A DNA stretch of 64,000 nt, taken from Ailurus styani. Lineage: Eukaryota; Chordata; Mammalia; Carnivora; Ailuridae. The stretch's first letter is position 1. Every line of letters starts with the position of its first letter. The notes under the pieces are model-generated. The model saw only the letters and a list, made by a program, of their open reading frames with translations, did not search any database and was not told the DNA's origin. Shown one piece after another: positions 1 through 12,231 of the stretch. The DNA lies in contig LNAC01000162.1 of the NCBI GenBank assembly GCA_002007465.1, positions 2,271,832-2,335,831 on the forward strand, written 5' to 3'. Made by a program: the position numbers and the translations under genes.

Positions 1-233
1 CTACCCACCTCCCCTCCAGCAACCTTCAGTTTGTTCTCTATAGAGTCTCTTTTATGATTTGCTTCTCTTTTTCCCCACCCTTATGTTCACCTGTTTTGTT
101 TCTTAAATTCCACATGAGTGAAATCAGATGGTATTTGTCTCTGACTTATTTCACTTAGCATATACACTCTAGTTCTATCCATGTTGTTGCAAATGGCAAG
201 ATTTCAATCTTTTGATGGCTGAGTAATATTCCA

Positions 234-269
234 GTGTGTGTGTGTGTGTGTGTACACACACACACACAC
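234..269. repeat. (GT)n-(AC)n palindromic microsatellite
   Basis: A GT run (234-253) meets an AC run (254-269) at a central GTAC. Positions 238-269 form a 32-base perfect inverted repeat with no loop. It lies inside the antisense L1, at the equivalent of the A/T-rich segment before the 3'UTR. Confidence 0.95.
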
Positions 270-921
270 GCACACCCCACATTGTCTTCATTCATTCATC
301 ACTGGATGGACATGTGGGCTGTTTTCATAGTTTGGCTATTGATGATAATGCTGCTATAGACATTGGGGTGTGTGTGCCCCTTCAAATCAGTATTTTTGAA
401 TCCTTGGGTAAATACCTAGTAGTGTAATTGGTAGATCATAAGGTAGTTCTACTTTTAACTTTTTGAGGAACCTCCATACTCCTTTCCAGAGTGGCTACAC
501 CAGTTTGCTTTCCCACCAACAGGGTAAAAGGGTTCCCCTTTCTCCATATCCTTGCCAACTTCTGTTGTTCCCTGTGTTGTTAATTTCAGCCATTCTGACG
601 GGTGTGAGGTGGTATCTCATAGTAGTTTTGATTTGTATTTCCCTGATGATCAGTGATGACGAGCACCTTTTCATGTGTCTATCAGCTGTCTGTATGTCTT
701 CTTTGGAAAAATGTCTATTCATATCTTCTGTCCATTTCTTTACTGGATTATTTGTTTTGGGGGCATTGAGTTTGAGAAGTTCTTTATAGATTTTGGCTAC
801 TAACCCTTATCAGATATGTCATTTGCAAATATCTTTTCCCATTCTGTAGGTTGCCTTTTACTTTTGTTGATTTTTTCCCCTCACTGTGCAGCAGCTTTTT
901 GTTTTGATAAAGTCCCAATAG

Positions 922-957
922 TTTTTGGGTTTGTTTTGTTTTGTTTTGTTTTGTTTT
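922..957. repeat. (TTTTG)n pentanucleotide repeat
   Basis: About six TTTTG/GTTTT units lie inside the antisense L1. This is local expansion of an A-rich ORF2 segment of the element. Confidence 0.85.
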
Positions 958-1204
958 GCTTTTGTTTCCCTTGCTTCCAGAGATGTGTCTGGTAAGAAGT
1001 TCTATGGCTGAGGTCAAAGAGGTTGCTGCCTGTGTTTTCCTCTAGGATTTTTATGGTCTCCTACCTCACATTTAGGTCTTTTATCCATTTTGAATTTATC
1101 TTTGTGTATAGTATAAGAAAGTGATCATTTCATTCTTTTGCATGTTGCTGTTCAGTTTTCCCAACACCATTTTTGAGAGACTGTCTTTTTTCCACAGGCT
1201 ATGT

Positions 1205-2572
1205 ATTTTTAAAATTATTTTTTAAATATTTATATGTGTTTGAAGCTTGAGGTGAACATTTCCCCATCTCTTCATAGGAAGTCACCTAGCATCTATGTTA
1301 ATAGCTACATATAAGTTGTAGCCCCTACTACATACCCTTGGCACAACATGCTGTAGTCACACTAAATTTCTCATTTTCAAAACATCATGAACATTCTTTT
1401 TTTTATGACTTCAAACATGCACTTTATTCTCCTTGTAATTGCTTTAATTATCTTTCCTAAATTCTTTCTGGAAAACTCATATGTATCATTAAACACCAAA
1501 TGAAAAGTCTCCTCTGTGGAGATATCACTGAATCTTCCCAGTAGAGTTAATTGCCCTATACGACGCATTTATGTATCTGTCCTCTAAATCCGACTTTAAG
1601 AACAGAATAAAACATGAATATACTTTAAGAATAGAATAAAAATGTTATGCTTTTCTCCATAACTGTTCACCACGGTTACTTAATAATGAATTAAAAAATA
1701 AAACTTCAACTTAAAAATGTATATTAATTTTGGGAAACAATATTAGGAATAGCTTTTCTTCCTTTAAATTTGAACTATTGTGAAATATAATGCAGTTCCA
1801 AGAAATAATGTTTTTTGGCACATTCTGTTGCCATTTTTGTCTTTTTTTTGTAGAAATTATAAGTATGACCTCTCAAATATGGACTAACTCAAACATAAAG
1901 AATATGATTTCTGCATCTATCTCCTGAACTACAGGAAAGAGATAGTTACTGATTATTCTACCTCTGTATATTAGTGAGAATCACAACTCTAAATTTATCA
2001 TTTGCTTCTTACATTCCCTTTTAGTAAAATTAAACGGATGATTTAAAAAAAATTCTCAAACAGTTGAAATTTGGATTCAATTTCAATTCATATAATAGAG
2101 CAGATTTCCCCAAATATAAGGACATGATATATAGATTGCCAATTTCAAGTAGTAAGAAAATGAGGCTCTTTTTATTTTAAATACAGAATATTTGGCTATC
2201 TTATCCAATCATAAATTTGTTTCATGGAAAAATTTAACTTCATTTTAAAATGATCCTTTGTTTCAGATGAATAATAAAATATTATACCTATGTACAAAAA
2301 CCATGTTTTAAGAATTACACATAGACCACCAAAATAAATGCACATTCCATTTCACATAGTGAGATGAGTTTGAAGAGAAGACATATCTCAATGCATAATA
2401 TACTCAAATAATAGATAGATATGTAGGCCAATGATGGTGGAAAAGGGTATATCTATGTGCACCCAGGCATCCCGTAGAATAACATGAACCTAAATATATA
2501 TGGACATTTAAATTTGTCAATTTATGGAAAATGGCTAATATTCAATTTCAGTCAAAAGCCATTCTTAGTTGA
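1205..2572. other. Unassigned AT-rich non-coding sequence
   Basis: No gene, RNA or repeat family was recognised. The sequence is AT-rich with many A and T runs. A 63-codon minus-strand frame near 1377-1568 has no recognisable similarity and is expected by chance. Confidence 0.5.
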
Positions 2573-2749
2573 CGGGTGCCTGGGTGGCTCAGTCATGTAA
2601 GCACCTGCCTTTGGCTCAGGTCATGATCATGGGATCTAGCCCCATGTCAGTATCCCTACTCAGTAGGGCTTCTGCTTCTTGCTCTCCCTCTGATCCTCCC
2701 CTCTGCTTGTGTTCTCTCTCTCAAGTAAATAAATAAAATCCTTAAAAAT
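2573..2749 (+). mobile_element. CAN SINE (SINEC), sense
   Basis: tRNA-derived head GGGTGCCTGGGTGGCTCAGT, a degraded B-box region, a pyrimidine-rich body and an AAATAAATAAAATCCTTAAAAA tail. Flanking duplications are AAGCCATTCTTAGTTGA (2556-2572) and AAGCCATCTTAGTTGA (2750-2765), differing by one base, which fixes both ends. Divergence in the body suggests a middle-aged copy. Confidence 0.95.
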
Positions 2750-2769
2750 AAGCCATCTTAGTTGAGTCA

Positions 2770-2772
<3 letters not shown>

Positions 2773-2813
<41 letters not shown>
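2773..2813. repeat. (TG)n microsatellite
   Basis: About 20 uninterrupted TG units, starting eight bases after the downstream duplication of the SINE at 2573-2749. The length suggests a polymorphic locus. Confidence 0.97.
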
Positions 2814-2815
<2 letters not shown>

Positions 2816-3540
2816 ATGTTTATATATATACCCAAAGTCAAATAAATAACAGAATTGTGGGAAGAAAGAAAAAAATATGGCATTTTCCTTCCCATTTCCA
2901 AACAGATTCTCAGGGTTAGCATCACTGTGGGAATGTGAAATCTTAGGTTGTCTTTAAGTCTAGCTTAGAGAATTGCATGGGGCCATCTCTCCTCTGCACT
3001 GGGTCAGATAATAAAGTGTCAGAGAGGACAAGGGATAAGACCAGAAAGATGAAGATACTGGGAAGAAGTTGGACTATAGAGATCTTTGAAGCTGTGAGCC
3101 AAGTTGACAGAGGCTCTACTGAAGGTCACTATTTTCCCTGGTCCCAAAGAGGCCAAGAGAATATTGAATGGATGTACTGAGTTCTCCCTCTGAATGGGAA
3201 TTAGCGAAAGTCATGGAATAGTGGGAAAAATAGGATATTCTTTCTCTATTATAATATAAGAACATACGCTTTATTAATGAGAGCAATGCAAGAGAAGGTA
3301 AAGAACATAACATTAGAATAAGGGACTTCAAAAAAAGAGGAAATAGAATAATTAGACTTTGAAAAAAACAATAAAAAAGCAAAAATAATACAAGCTAAAA
3401 TTTTTAAACATATATAAAGATGGTAGGAATAAATCTAATGTGATCATTACATTCTGTATGAAAGATTTGGATTTCCTTATTAACAGGAAACATTACAATG
3501 CATTAAAAAACAGAATGTTTATCATTAAAAGATAAGATAC
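2814..3540. other. Unassigned AT-rich non-coding sequence
   Basis: A-rich DNA with no recognised gene or repeat. The open frames at 2977-3180 (+) and 3116-3382 (-) overlap on opposite strands and look random. Confidence 0.5.
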
Positions 3541-4674
3541 ACTAAAAACTATGATAAAGAATTGAAGATAATAGAAAGATACTCCATGATCATGGTTTGA
3601 AAAAAACAGTGCTATGAAAATGTCCATACCCTCCAAAGCAATCTACAGATTCAATGCAATCCTTATCAAAATTGCAATGTCATTTTTTAGAAATAAACCC
3701 ACAATCCTAAATTTGTATATAACCACACACACAAAAAACGCAAATAGCCAATCCAATTTTGATGCAGAAGAACAGTGTTAGAGGCTTCATGCCCACTGAT
3801 TTCAAACCATACTACAAAGCTATAGGAATCTAAACATTATGGTTTTAGTATAAAAGCAGACACAGAGATTAAAGAACAGAATAGAGCCCAGAAATAAACC
3901 AACACATACATTATCAATGAATTTACTGCAAAGGAGCCAAAATTATACAATGGGAAAAGGACAGGCTCCTCTGCAAATGATAGCAGGAAAAGTGGATAGC
4001 CACATGCAAAGCAATGGAATTGGATCACTGTCTAATGCCATATATAAAAGTTAACTCAAAATGTATTAAAGACCTGACCATAAGATGGAAACCATAAAAC
4101 TCCTTGAAGGAAACACAGAAAATAAAGTCCTTGACATTGGTCTTGGCTGTTATTTTTTGGATTTGACACCAAAAGCCAAGCAAAAAAAGCAAATAAACAA
4201 CAAATGGAACCACACCAAACTAAAAAGCTTTTGTATATCAAGGGAAACCATCAACAAAATGAAAAGGCAATCTACCGAATGGGAGAAAGTATCTGCAAAT
4301 CATGTGTCTGATAAGGAGGTAATATCCAAAATATATAAAGATCTCATACAACTCAAAAACAAAAAAACAACCAATGAACCAACAAGCAGATTTAAAAACT
4401 GACAATCTGAATAAATGTTTTTCTAAAGAAGACATACAGATGGCTAAAGGGTACATGAAAAGGTGTTCAACATCAATAATCATCGAGGAAATGCAAATCA
4501 AAATCACAATAAAATTATCACCTTACATTTGTCAGAACAGCTATTAACAAAAAGATAATTTTTCGTGGTGATGACTTGGAAATATATACATATATCCAAT
4601 CATTATGTAATACAGCTGAAATTAATGTGATGTTCTCCATTATTTCTATCTCAATACAAATTTTCTTTAAATAA
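3541..4674 (+). mobile_element. LINE-1 fragment, ORF2 C-terminal part and short 3' end
   Basis: It begins in the segment that corresponds to ORF2 just after the reverse transcriptase (GAAAGATACTCCATGATCATG resembles the usual GAAAGATATTCCATGCTCATG). It continues through the [23 protein letters not shown] region near 4420 and ends in an A-rich tail at about 4674. Many stops and frameshifts are present; the longest frame is 105 codons (4085-4402). It is 5' truncated with no clear TSD. Confidence 0.85.
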
Positions 4675-4734
4675 AAAATAATTAAATAATTCATTAACTT
4701 ATAACCTTGGATAGATTTTAATTATTTTTTTATT

Positions 4735-4945
4735 TTTTGTTTGGACCCTTTCTTGTTTTGTATCATCTTCTATTTTGTTGGCATTTTCTAAAAAACTGGC
4801 TAATTTCCTTTGTTACTTTCTATTACATTGATTTCTGCTCTTTATTATTTTCTTCCAATAGCTTTGGGTTTTCTTTTTTGTTTATCTACCTTTTTAAAGC
4901 AATTTTAGTTCTTAACAAGTTTTCTAATATAAGCAATTAAATATA
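4735..4945 (-). mobile_element. Probable antisense LINE-1 ORF2 fragment
   Basis: The stretch TGATTTCTGCTCTTTATTAT with its T-rich surroundings matches, from memory, the antisense of the ORF2 linker between endonuclease and reverse transcriptase. It is short and diverged, so its borders are approximate. Confidence 0.5.
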
Positions 4946-7900
4946 TACGGTCATTGAGAATAGTCATGAGAGTTCCTTCAAAGTACTTGTGAGGGTCATG
5001 GTCTGACCCTTATTAATTGTCTTTTTCTATGAAAACTTAGTCATATTATTTGGTTCTTTTTCTGCCAAGTACTTTTGAATTGTATTATTTATATTTTGAA
5101 TGTTTATTTGTGGAAACTGGATTTACATTTCTCTAAAGAGCGTAGAGATTGTTTTAGGGCAATTAACTTTTTAAAATTTACTTTGAACTTCTGTCTGTCC
5201 TGTGATGGACAGTAGTTCAAAAATCAGCTTTGTCATTTTGGCCTAAGAGTAAGCTCATTTGAGTCTACTTCAGTGTTCCATTATTTGTAGCTCAGCAAGA
5301 GTTAGGAAGAATTTTTATACAGCACTTGGGTCTGTTCTTCACTTGATCTCTATTTTTCAGGTCATTCTTTCTTGCCTTTCTCGCTATTCCAGTTGCACTG
5401 GTCCCAGTCCTCTGTTGTTTTGCTTTTTTTTTTTTTGTTCTTTATGAAATGCATAGGGTGTCCTATCTTAGTTTTAGTACCCTGAACCGTGCCCTGTTGT
5501 CTGCCGTCAGGAGAAAGCCGTAACTTGAGAAATTTACCATATTATCAGTTCCTTCTTCAAAATTAGACTCCCTTCCAAAATCTACCTGCTCTTTCTCCTA
5601 AGACATCATATTGTTTCATTCTGTATTTTTTTCAGAGTTTTGTTATTTTATGGAGAATTGCTGTATTAAGAGTTTACTCTACAATGCTAGAAACCAAAAT
5701 CTGGTAGCAATTCTTTAAAACTATCTTTTGTAGAGAATATGGCATTTTCCTACATTAATTGTGTAGAACATAATAAAGGAAAATAATCTCACCACCTAAT
5801 GCCTAAATTTATTATGTTTTCATATCCATTATAAGGTAATCTGTGTATTGATTTTTTCCAAGTAGCAATAAGAAATATTAAAGCTGTGTAATCTGGAAAG
5901 ATATGAAAGGTTTTCTAATTTATTTGTTATTGGAAAAAATATAATTATGGTCTCTGTAGTACAGAGCTACCTATATTTCTTTGGAACAGTGCTGGGATTT
6001 TTTTTTTTTACCACAGTAGCTTAAATAATATTTAAGATGAAGCATCACAAACATACTGCGATTTAGAAATTCCATTCACTTGCATTAATACAAACCACAT
6101 ACAAGTTGAATTGAATGAAATAAAATATATGGTAAGGTAGTATGGTGATACAAGAAAGGGGGCTCTTAGGATTAACATATTCTCTCATATTGAGACCCCC
6201 GTAATACTATTTGGTAATATATTAATAAAAGATAGAATTTGTAGCTGTCACATGCAAACACATAATTGTTATGAAATATTATTTGAAAATAGTTTCATTT
6301 TGGTGAACATTTTTGTCCAATGTTAAATTTTACCATTATATACCAAGGACTACATTTAAACTTCACACAGCTAGTCGTTTTCAGTTTCATGCAAATTATC
6401 CCTTATTTTTTAATAGTGATTTCTTCATTATTCAAGAAATGAATCAAGACAGAAAATGAAGAAACTGTAAGTCATATTTGCGCTTAAAGGATTCAATTGC
6501 ATTATAGTAAATTTAACCTATTTTAATGAAAACATCAATAAGTATTCCATCTACTTTCTGTTCTAGTGGAGTACAAAATGGCACAAAGGCAGAATCAGAC
6601 AGTTTAGAATCATCATGTGGGAAAAAGAGTCTGTTCATTTGTATTTGAGATCTAAATTTTTTATAACTTCATTTTTTCAAATTAAAAGATTATTTATAAT
6701 ATGGTAAGCATGGGAATGTTGTACCTTCTCCTTCCACATGATTACAATGGCAAAGATGAAGTTGGGAGAAACACTGTTGCTTTCAAAAAGAGCTTTCCAA
6801 AGGATAGGCATCTGCAAAGGACAGATAGGTGGACTAACTGAACTAAACGCATTATCATCTGCGTATCATCTGCATAGACACTGGCTGAACGTCAGCTAAA
6901 AATTCTGACACAGGGCCGCTGAGTGCCAAGGACCAAGGGTTAAACATTCCATACATAAAATGGTGGTACATTGTTTTAAGACAAAATTTAAGTGAATTGT
7001 ACAATTTATAGCATCTTCCCTCAAGTGGTGGTTTTAGTTAAGTCCCAGATGTGACTGTTGCATTAAATTTGCTTTAACTGCATAAACAAACCCTTTACCC
7101 CCACCTTGCAGTTCCTCTACTGTGATATGACAAACTTTTCAGCTAAGAGTAGAAATTTTAAAACCTCAAAATTGGCCTTTGGTTGTAGTTTTTGGCAGAT
7201 GGAAAAAAAAAAAGCAATGAAAATAAATGGGGACTTTTGGCCACAAGGTAACATGAGCACGGGGGGAATAGAGAATATAAATTTCTGCTCAAATTGATAT
7301 AATAAGAAAGGCTTAATAGGCAGAAAGACTTCATCTCTACTATAAGCATTCTTGCTAATTGGAAATGGAATTTAAGTTGCCTGGAATAAGGTCAGGTTAT
7401 GTGATCCAAACATAATGGGGTATAACACTTGAAAAAAACAATCTGCTTTCTAACATGACAAGAATGATTTGTAGTTAATAATAGAGGGGGAAAGGCCAGT
7501 CTTTTCAGATACCCTTGACATCACCTAGGACAAAAAAGAAATCGCTTTCGCTGCTGTGAGCTACTTACTTTCTTCCTGGTCATTATTGCTTAGTTATATT
7601 TTAGTGATGAAATCTATCATTACTGACTTTATTGACATTAAAGTTGATTTATTTGTGTGCCTGGTGAATAAAAACAGCATTATGCCTGCATTCATATTGC
7701 TGAGTACTTGAGAAAGCAAGTGTAGCTTCAACTTAATTGTCTTTTGCTGGTTCACTTACCCTCTAATCTCAGTTTGAAAAAAGAAAAAAGTATTACTCCT
7801 TTACCAAATCAAATGATAATGGAGAATTGCTAGCTCTGAAGTGTTCCCTTGTTGTTATTGTTTGATGTGACCAAGGAATTTAAATTCATTTATAATTTTC

Positions 7901-8893
7901 AAGTATTACTATCAGAAAGCCACACTTATTTTAAACAGAATTCTGTATTTCAACTCCTTGCCAATTGTTTCTTGGATACCAGAACTAGGTAAAAGTAAAT
8001 AGTAAACTAGGTAAAAGTAGATTATTTTTATTGCTGCTTGTTTCTTCTAACTGTCAAAAATCATAACAAAAAGGGCAGTTTTTAGGTTGTTTCCATTTAT
8101 GTTCTTAGTATAAATAAATAAATGTATATTAACATGAATTAGTGTAATTTTTATTATTTAGGATGCAACTATTACTCTGTCAATATTTTTAGTGGGTAAC
8201 TGGATGTTTCACCTCCTATTATTTTTTTTTTGAGGGGGGATAAGTTTCTAAGAATACGGTTAAAGAAAATCATTCCCAAAGTAGCCGGTTTTCTTAATAG
8301 ATTTCATAACAGAATTGACAATGGAGAATGGTGATTATATATAGAAACATTGTTTTAAAGTCATTTTTTTTAGATTATAAGGGAGGCAGCTGGGATGACT
8401 AAGTTAGCCATTAGACATAGTGCAAAAGTAACTGTCTCAGTCATCTCAACTCCCTCCTATTTTCTTTCATAGACATTTTCTCTTATTATAATTTATTCAA
8501 ATGTAATTCTATCTTGGCATCTGTTTTTTTGATGGACCAGGACCAACTCATCTACCATGCAATATTGATTTCAAAATTCTTAAGGGAAATCATAAGACCA
8601 GTAGTGTTATTAAAAAAATATTTAACAACTGATACAGTATAGGCATAAACAAGTTAAAGTGGATGCCAACCAGTCAAAACAGACTAGCAATGAAGACTTG
8701 ATGGCTGAACTGGTGAAGAGTGCCTGAGGTTTCAGGAATACATATTGCTGTGAGATTTTAGAGTGAAAAGGAATAGGAAATACTTAACCAAAATTATTTC
8801 TAATATTCATTAGAATTTTATAAGCAACACCAAGTTATTTTTGCATTATATTAATACCTTTCCAAAAACACTTTAAATGTACTTTGATTTTAT
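4946..8893. other. Unassigned sequence, possibly an old repeat at 5040-5450
   Basis: No gene recognised. 5040-5450 has a texture typical of an old interspersed repeat, but I could not name a family. A T10 run (5422-5431) follows it. The rest is AT-rich unique-looking DNA. A 20-bp imperfect tandem (AAACTAGGTAAAAGTA, twice) lies near 7985-8020. Confidence 0.45.
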
Positions 8894-8906
8894 GGTACAT
8901 TCATTT

Positions 8907-9111
8907 TATTTTATTTTATTTTTAAAGATTTTATTTATTTATTTCACAGAGGGAGAGAGATCACAAGGAGGCAGAGAGGCAGGCAGAGAGATTGGGGGAA
9001 GCAGGCTCCCCGCTGAGCAGAGAGCCCGATGCGGGCCTCGATCCCAGGACCCTGAGATCATGACCTGAGCTGAAAGCAGAGGCTTTAACCTACTGAGCCA
9101 CCCAGGCGCCC
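8907..9111 (-). mobile_element. CAN SINE, antisense
   Basis: The reverse complement carries GGGCGCCTGGGTGGCTCAGTAG, a clear B-box-like GGGATCGAGGCCC, the CTCTGCC pyrimidine body and an AAATAAATAAAATCTTTAAAAATAAA tail. TSD GGTACATTCATTT occurs at 8894-8906 and 9112-9124 with no mismatch, so this is a young copy. Confidence 0.97.
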
Positions 9112-9429
9112 GGTACATTCATTTATATTGTGCTTTAAAGAGTTGCATGTTTAGTGTCCTATCAGCCATTTTCCCATACGCTCAAATATTAATCCTTATC
9201 ATTATATGGGGAAAAGGACAATAAGAGTCAGACTGAGAGGGAATGAATGAGAGAACTGAAACAACTATCCATTGATACTGAATTCCATTGTGTTAAATCT
9301 TTGTTTAGTCCTCAGAACAAAGCTGCCTCTATTACATAAATTTCTAACATCATTTCAACTTTTGATGAAATTTCAATTGTCAAGTTATAAAACCTGAGAA
9401 TTATACATTCACAATATTCTGTAATAACA

Positions 9430-9850
9430 CAGGATCCATGCTGTGAGATAGAACTGGATTGAAATCTCAGCTCTCTGGGGGCCTGGGTCACTCAGTTGCT
9501 TAAGCGTCTGCCTTCGGCTCAGGTCATGATCTCAGGGTCCTGGGATCGAGTCCCACATTGGGCTCCCTGCTCAGTGTAGAGTCTGCTTCTCCCTCTGCCT
9601 CTGCTGTTCCCCCTGCTTGTACTCTCTCTGTCAAATAAATAAATAAAATCCTTAAAAAAAAAAAAGAAATCTCAGCTCTCTGATTTAGTAGGTATATAGC
9701 CCATGGCAATTTACTATGTCTCTCTGTGCCTCAGTTTCTTGTAAGTAAAATGGGGAAATAGATTTTTAGACCTGTTTTGAATACTAAATGAGATATTACA
9801 TGCCAAATGCAGAGCAAAATGACACGTAATATATTTTTACTGCTAGTTGA
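9430..9850 (-). mobile_element. MIR element, antisense, split by a SINE
   Basis: Before the SINE, GAACTGGATTGAAATCTCAG matches the antisense MIR segment around 'gattcaaatcc...ctct'. After it, GTCTCTCTGTGCCTCAGTTT, TAAAATGGGGAAATAGA and TAAATGAGATATTACATG follow in the usual antisense order. The SINE at 9478-9665 interrupts it. Confidence 0.8.
9478..9665 (+). mobile_element. CAN SINE, sense, inserted in MIR
   Basis: Head GGGGCCTGGGTCACTCAGTT, body with GGGTCCTGGGATCGAGTCCC, and an AAATAAATAAAATCC tail ending in A12. Perfect 17-bp TSD GAAATCTCAGCTCTCTG occurs at 9461-9477 and 9666-9682. The head has a mutated A-box (GGTCACTCAG instead of GGTGGCTCAG). Confidence 0.97.
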
Positions 9851-11060
9851 CATCATAACATTATGCCATCTCACTGAAATATGACAAATAGGAGTCAAAG
9901 TCTGAAGTTCTAAACAAGAAGGAACATTTGTGCTTATATCTGCACCAGTTAGAGAAAATAACTACTCTCATTATATGATAGGCAATGCAAGTCAGGTTCA
10001 TTTTTTCCATTTAACGAACACCTTTTTTTCTATCATCTAAAAGAATTCTTAATTTCCAAAGAAACTGCATTATAAATTTTTATTCTTGCTGTTTTAGACT
10101 TAAAAATTGTCCACATGATCTATGTCTGAGAAAGAGAAATACAGAGTGTGATTTTACCATGAACTTTCATAGATAATTCAAAAAAGTTTGGCAAGTGTCT
10201 TAGTGCATGACAGCCAAAACATTAGAAAATATATTCTTCTGAAGAAAATGGTTTATAGGAAATTAATTTTACAATGCTGCTGTTTTGTAATGCTATCATC
10301 TATAAATAATGTAAATGTTCTTGAGTGTCTAGGATGCATAAGCTTTTAAGGAATAACAATTAGCAAAAAACCACAAATTTGAATAAGGAACATGGATTTT
10401 TCTATATTTGTAAAGTTGATTAATTACTATCTTTTGGAATGCTCTTTATGCTTTTGTGTAAAACAGTAGTCTTAATTACTTGACAATTAATACCCTATGA
10501 TCAAAACTCTGTTTAATATTAAGCCAAACCCAAAAAAGTATGATCCTGTCATAGATCTTTCCTTTAAATTTAAAGGAAGTTCTAAGGCTTTTTACAGGCT
10601 ACTTTGTCTATTCTTTTGTAGAATGGTATTGGGCTCATAGGCTCTAAACGCAATAGGACCAGTATTAGCTCATAGGAGATTGTAGGGTGACTTAACTTGT
10701 TTGCTGGAGTTTCTCACTACTGTGTCAGAACTGTTAAAAATCCCCAAAGGTTAACTTGATACTGCCTTAACCCATACGGAACAAATGACCATTCTCCTTG
10801 ACAAGATTTCACACTTGGAAAATAAGAAGCTGGGCATGTCAGTGAATAAGTGACCTAAAAGAAACTGTATCTAACAAAACTGTATCTAACAAAACAAAAA
10901 CAAAACAAAAATATTCATATTTTGATTACTTCATTCAAAAATTTGGGGGTATTTCATATAGAAAAGGCATTATGTTAGGTACTGGGTATGTTTTGTGTTG
11001 CCAAATTAACAAATATGATAACATAATGTTTATGAACTAGACAACAGCATGCATTTGACA
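9851..11060. other. Unassigned AT-rich non-coding sequence
   Basis: No gene or clear repeat recognised. A short tandem (AACTGTATCTAACAAA, two units) lies at 10863-10895. Confidence 0.45.
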
Positions 11061-11300
11061 AATATTTGTCAAATATTTCTCACATCAGGCCCTTGGCGTG
11101 GGACAAAATTATAAGTCAGATATAGATCTTGCCCTCAAAAAACTTAAGGACAAATGAATGACGAGGTAAGATACAAATACACTGCAAGCAACTCAAACTA
11201 GGCAATTTTATGTGCTGTAAGAGAGACACTTAGAATGAGGAAGAGGCAGAGTACACATCAAGAAAACTTTGTGGAGATGCGTAAGAAAGGTAAAAATGTA
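11061..11300 (+). mobile_element. Probable ancient interspersed repeat, family not assigned
   Basis: It resembles the common mammalian pattern of 'size of the total - saved in memory' old repeats: 'aggcccttgg...acaaaat...agatcttgccctca...aactt'. Three other places in the window (20540-20690, 38900-39080, 51070-51135) show the same pattern. The similarity is low, so the family stays open. Confidence 0.4.
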
Positions 11301-11304
11301 GAAC

Positions 11305-11376
11305 TGGAAGAAAGTGTTATCTTGTGAAATATTGATGGTATGGAAGAAAGTGTTATCTTGTGAAATATTGATGGTA
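11305..11376. repeat. Perfect 36-bp tandem duplication
   Basis: Two identical 36-base units run head to tail, 11305-11340 and 11341-11376, starting TGGAAGAAAGTGTTATCTTG. Zero mismatches make it a recent duplication. Because 36 is a multiple of three, it also duplicates twelve codons of a chance minus-strand frame. Confidence 0.95.
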
Positions 11377-12003
11377 TGGATGTTCACAGCATATGTGTAC
11401 ATCAGAAATATCTCACTGGAGTACAGAATGCATGGGACTATTTACAACTGATCAACAAGGACTTTGTTCAGGCTTCACCCATCTTCCTTAAGTATTACCA
11501 AAAATATAGTAAAAACTCTAAGAATTCTATATTTTATTTTGTATACTGATAAGGAGACAAAGGTTTTTATAAACAGTACTATCATAATCAAAAATATGCT
11601 ATAAACAGAATTAATCTGGTAGTAGGGTATTGAATTAAATTGGAGACAGTAAAATTAGAAACAAACACAAGGAAGTTATTGTCAAAACAAGATTTGAACT
11701 TGGCTAATGGTAGTTTCCATGTTCCCTGGATTAATATTTTAACATCTTTGAAGTAGAAATACACTCATTTTTCGAAGGCATAAAAAACAATGATCCACTT
11801 TTAAGTATTTGCATCTAGAATAACAGTTTATATGTCTGTATCTTCTAGAAGCAAGCGAGTGGCAGTCTCTAACCACTGGTTCATTCTCAGCTACTCTGTC
11901 CTAGTCATCAGGTGGAAAATCTTACCAAATCTTTCAAAATCCTTCTAGGCAGTGATACTAAAGGACAGAGCTAGAGACACAATACTGACATGCAACTAAC
12001 TGT
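11377..12003. other. Unassigned non-coding sequence
   Basis: Nothing recognised. AT-rich, without long frames. Confidence 0.45.
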
Positions 12004-12018
12004 AAGACTGAGATTAAA

Positions 12019-12216
12019 GGGCACCTGGGTGGCTCAGTGGATTAAAGCCTCTGCCTTTGGCTCAGGTCATGATCTCAGGGTCCTGGGATCGAGCCCCGCA
12101 TCGGGCTCCCAGCTCAGCAGGAAGCCTGCTTCCTCCTCTCTCTGCCTGCCTCTCTGCCTACTTGTGATCTGATCTTTCTGTGTCAAGTAAATAAATAAAA
12201 TCTTAAAAAAAAAAAA
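12019..12216 (+). mobile_element. CAN SINE, sense, young
   Basis: It has GGGCACCTGGGTGGCTCAGT, GGGATCGAGCCCCGCATCGG, CTCTCTGCCTGCCTCTCTG and an AAATAAATAAAATC tail with A14. TSD AAGACTGAGATTAAA occurs at 12004-12018 and 12217-12231 with no mismatch. Intact A- and B-box-like sequences place it among the youngest copies here. Confidence 0.98.
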
Positions 12217-12231
12217 AAGACTGAGATTAAA

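Larger units (their letters stand above)
1..1204 (-). mobile_element. LINE-1, antisense 3' part (ORF2 end and 3'UTR), continues past left edge
   Basis: The minus strand reads as the last part of L1 ORF2. The frame at 722-495 has the C-terminal-region signature FSKEDIQ...[18 protein letters not shown], followed by a [12 protein letters not shown] stretch. The 3'UTR lies toward position 1, so the 3' end is outside the window. Frames are broken throughout, so it is a dead copy. It holds a GT/AC palindrome (238-269) and an expanded TTTTG pentamer run near 922-957. The 5' truncation point is placed at about 1204, where L1 similarity stops; no convincing TSD was identified. Confidence 0.88.

Noticed and set aside
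8877..9068. Small frames in SINEs (also near 9600, 26600, 39700, 41900, 45700, 52900, 59000)
   Set aside because: They are translations of the CAN SINE body on either strand.
11305..11376. CRISPR-like or satellite repeat
   Set aside because: Only two directly adjoining units without spacers; the genome is mammalian.
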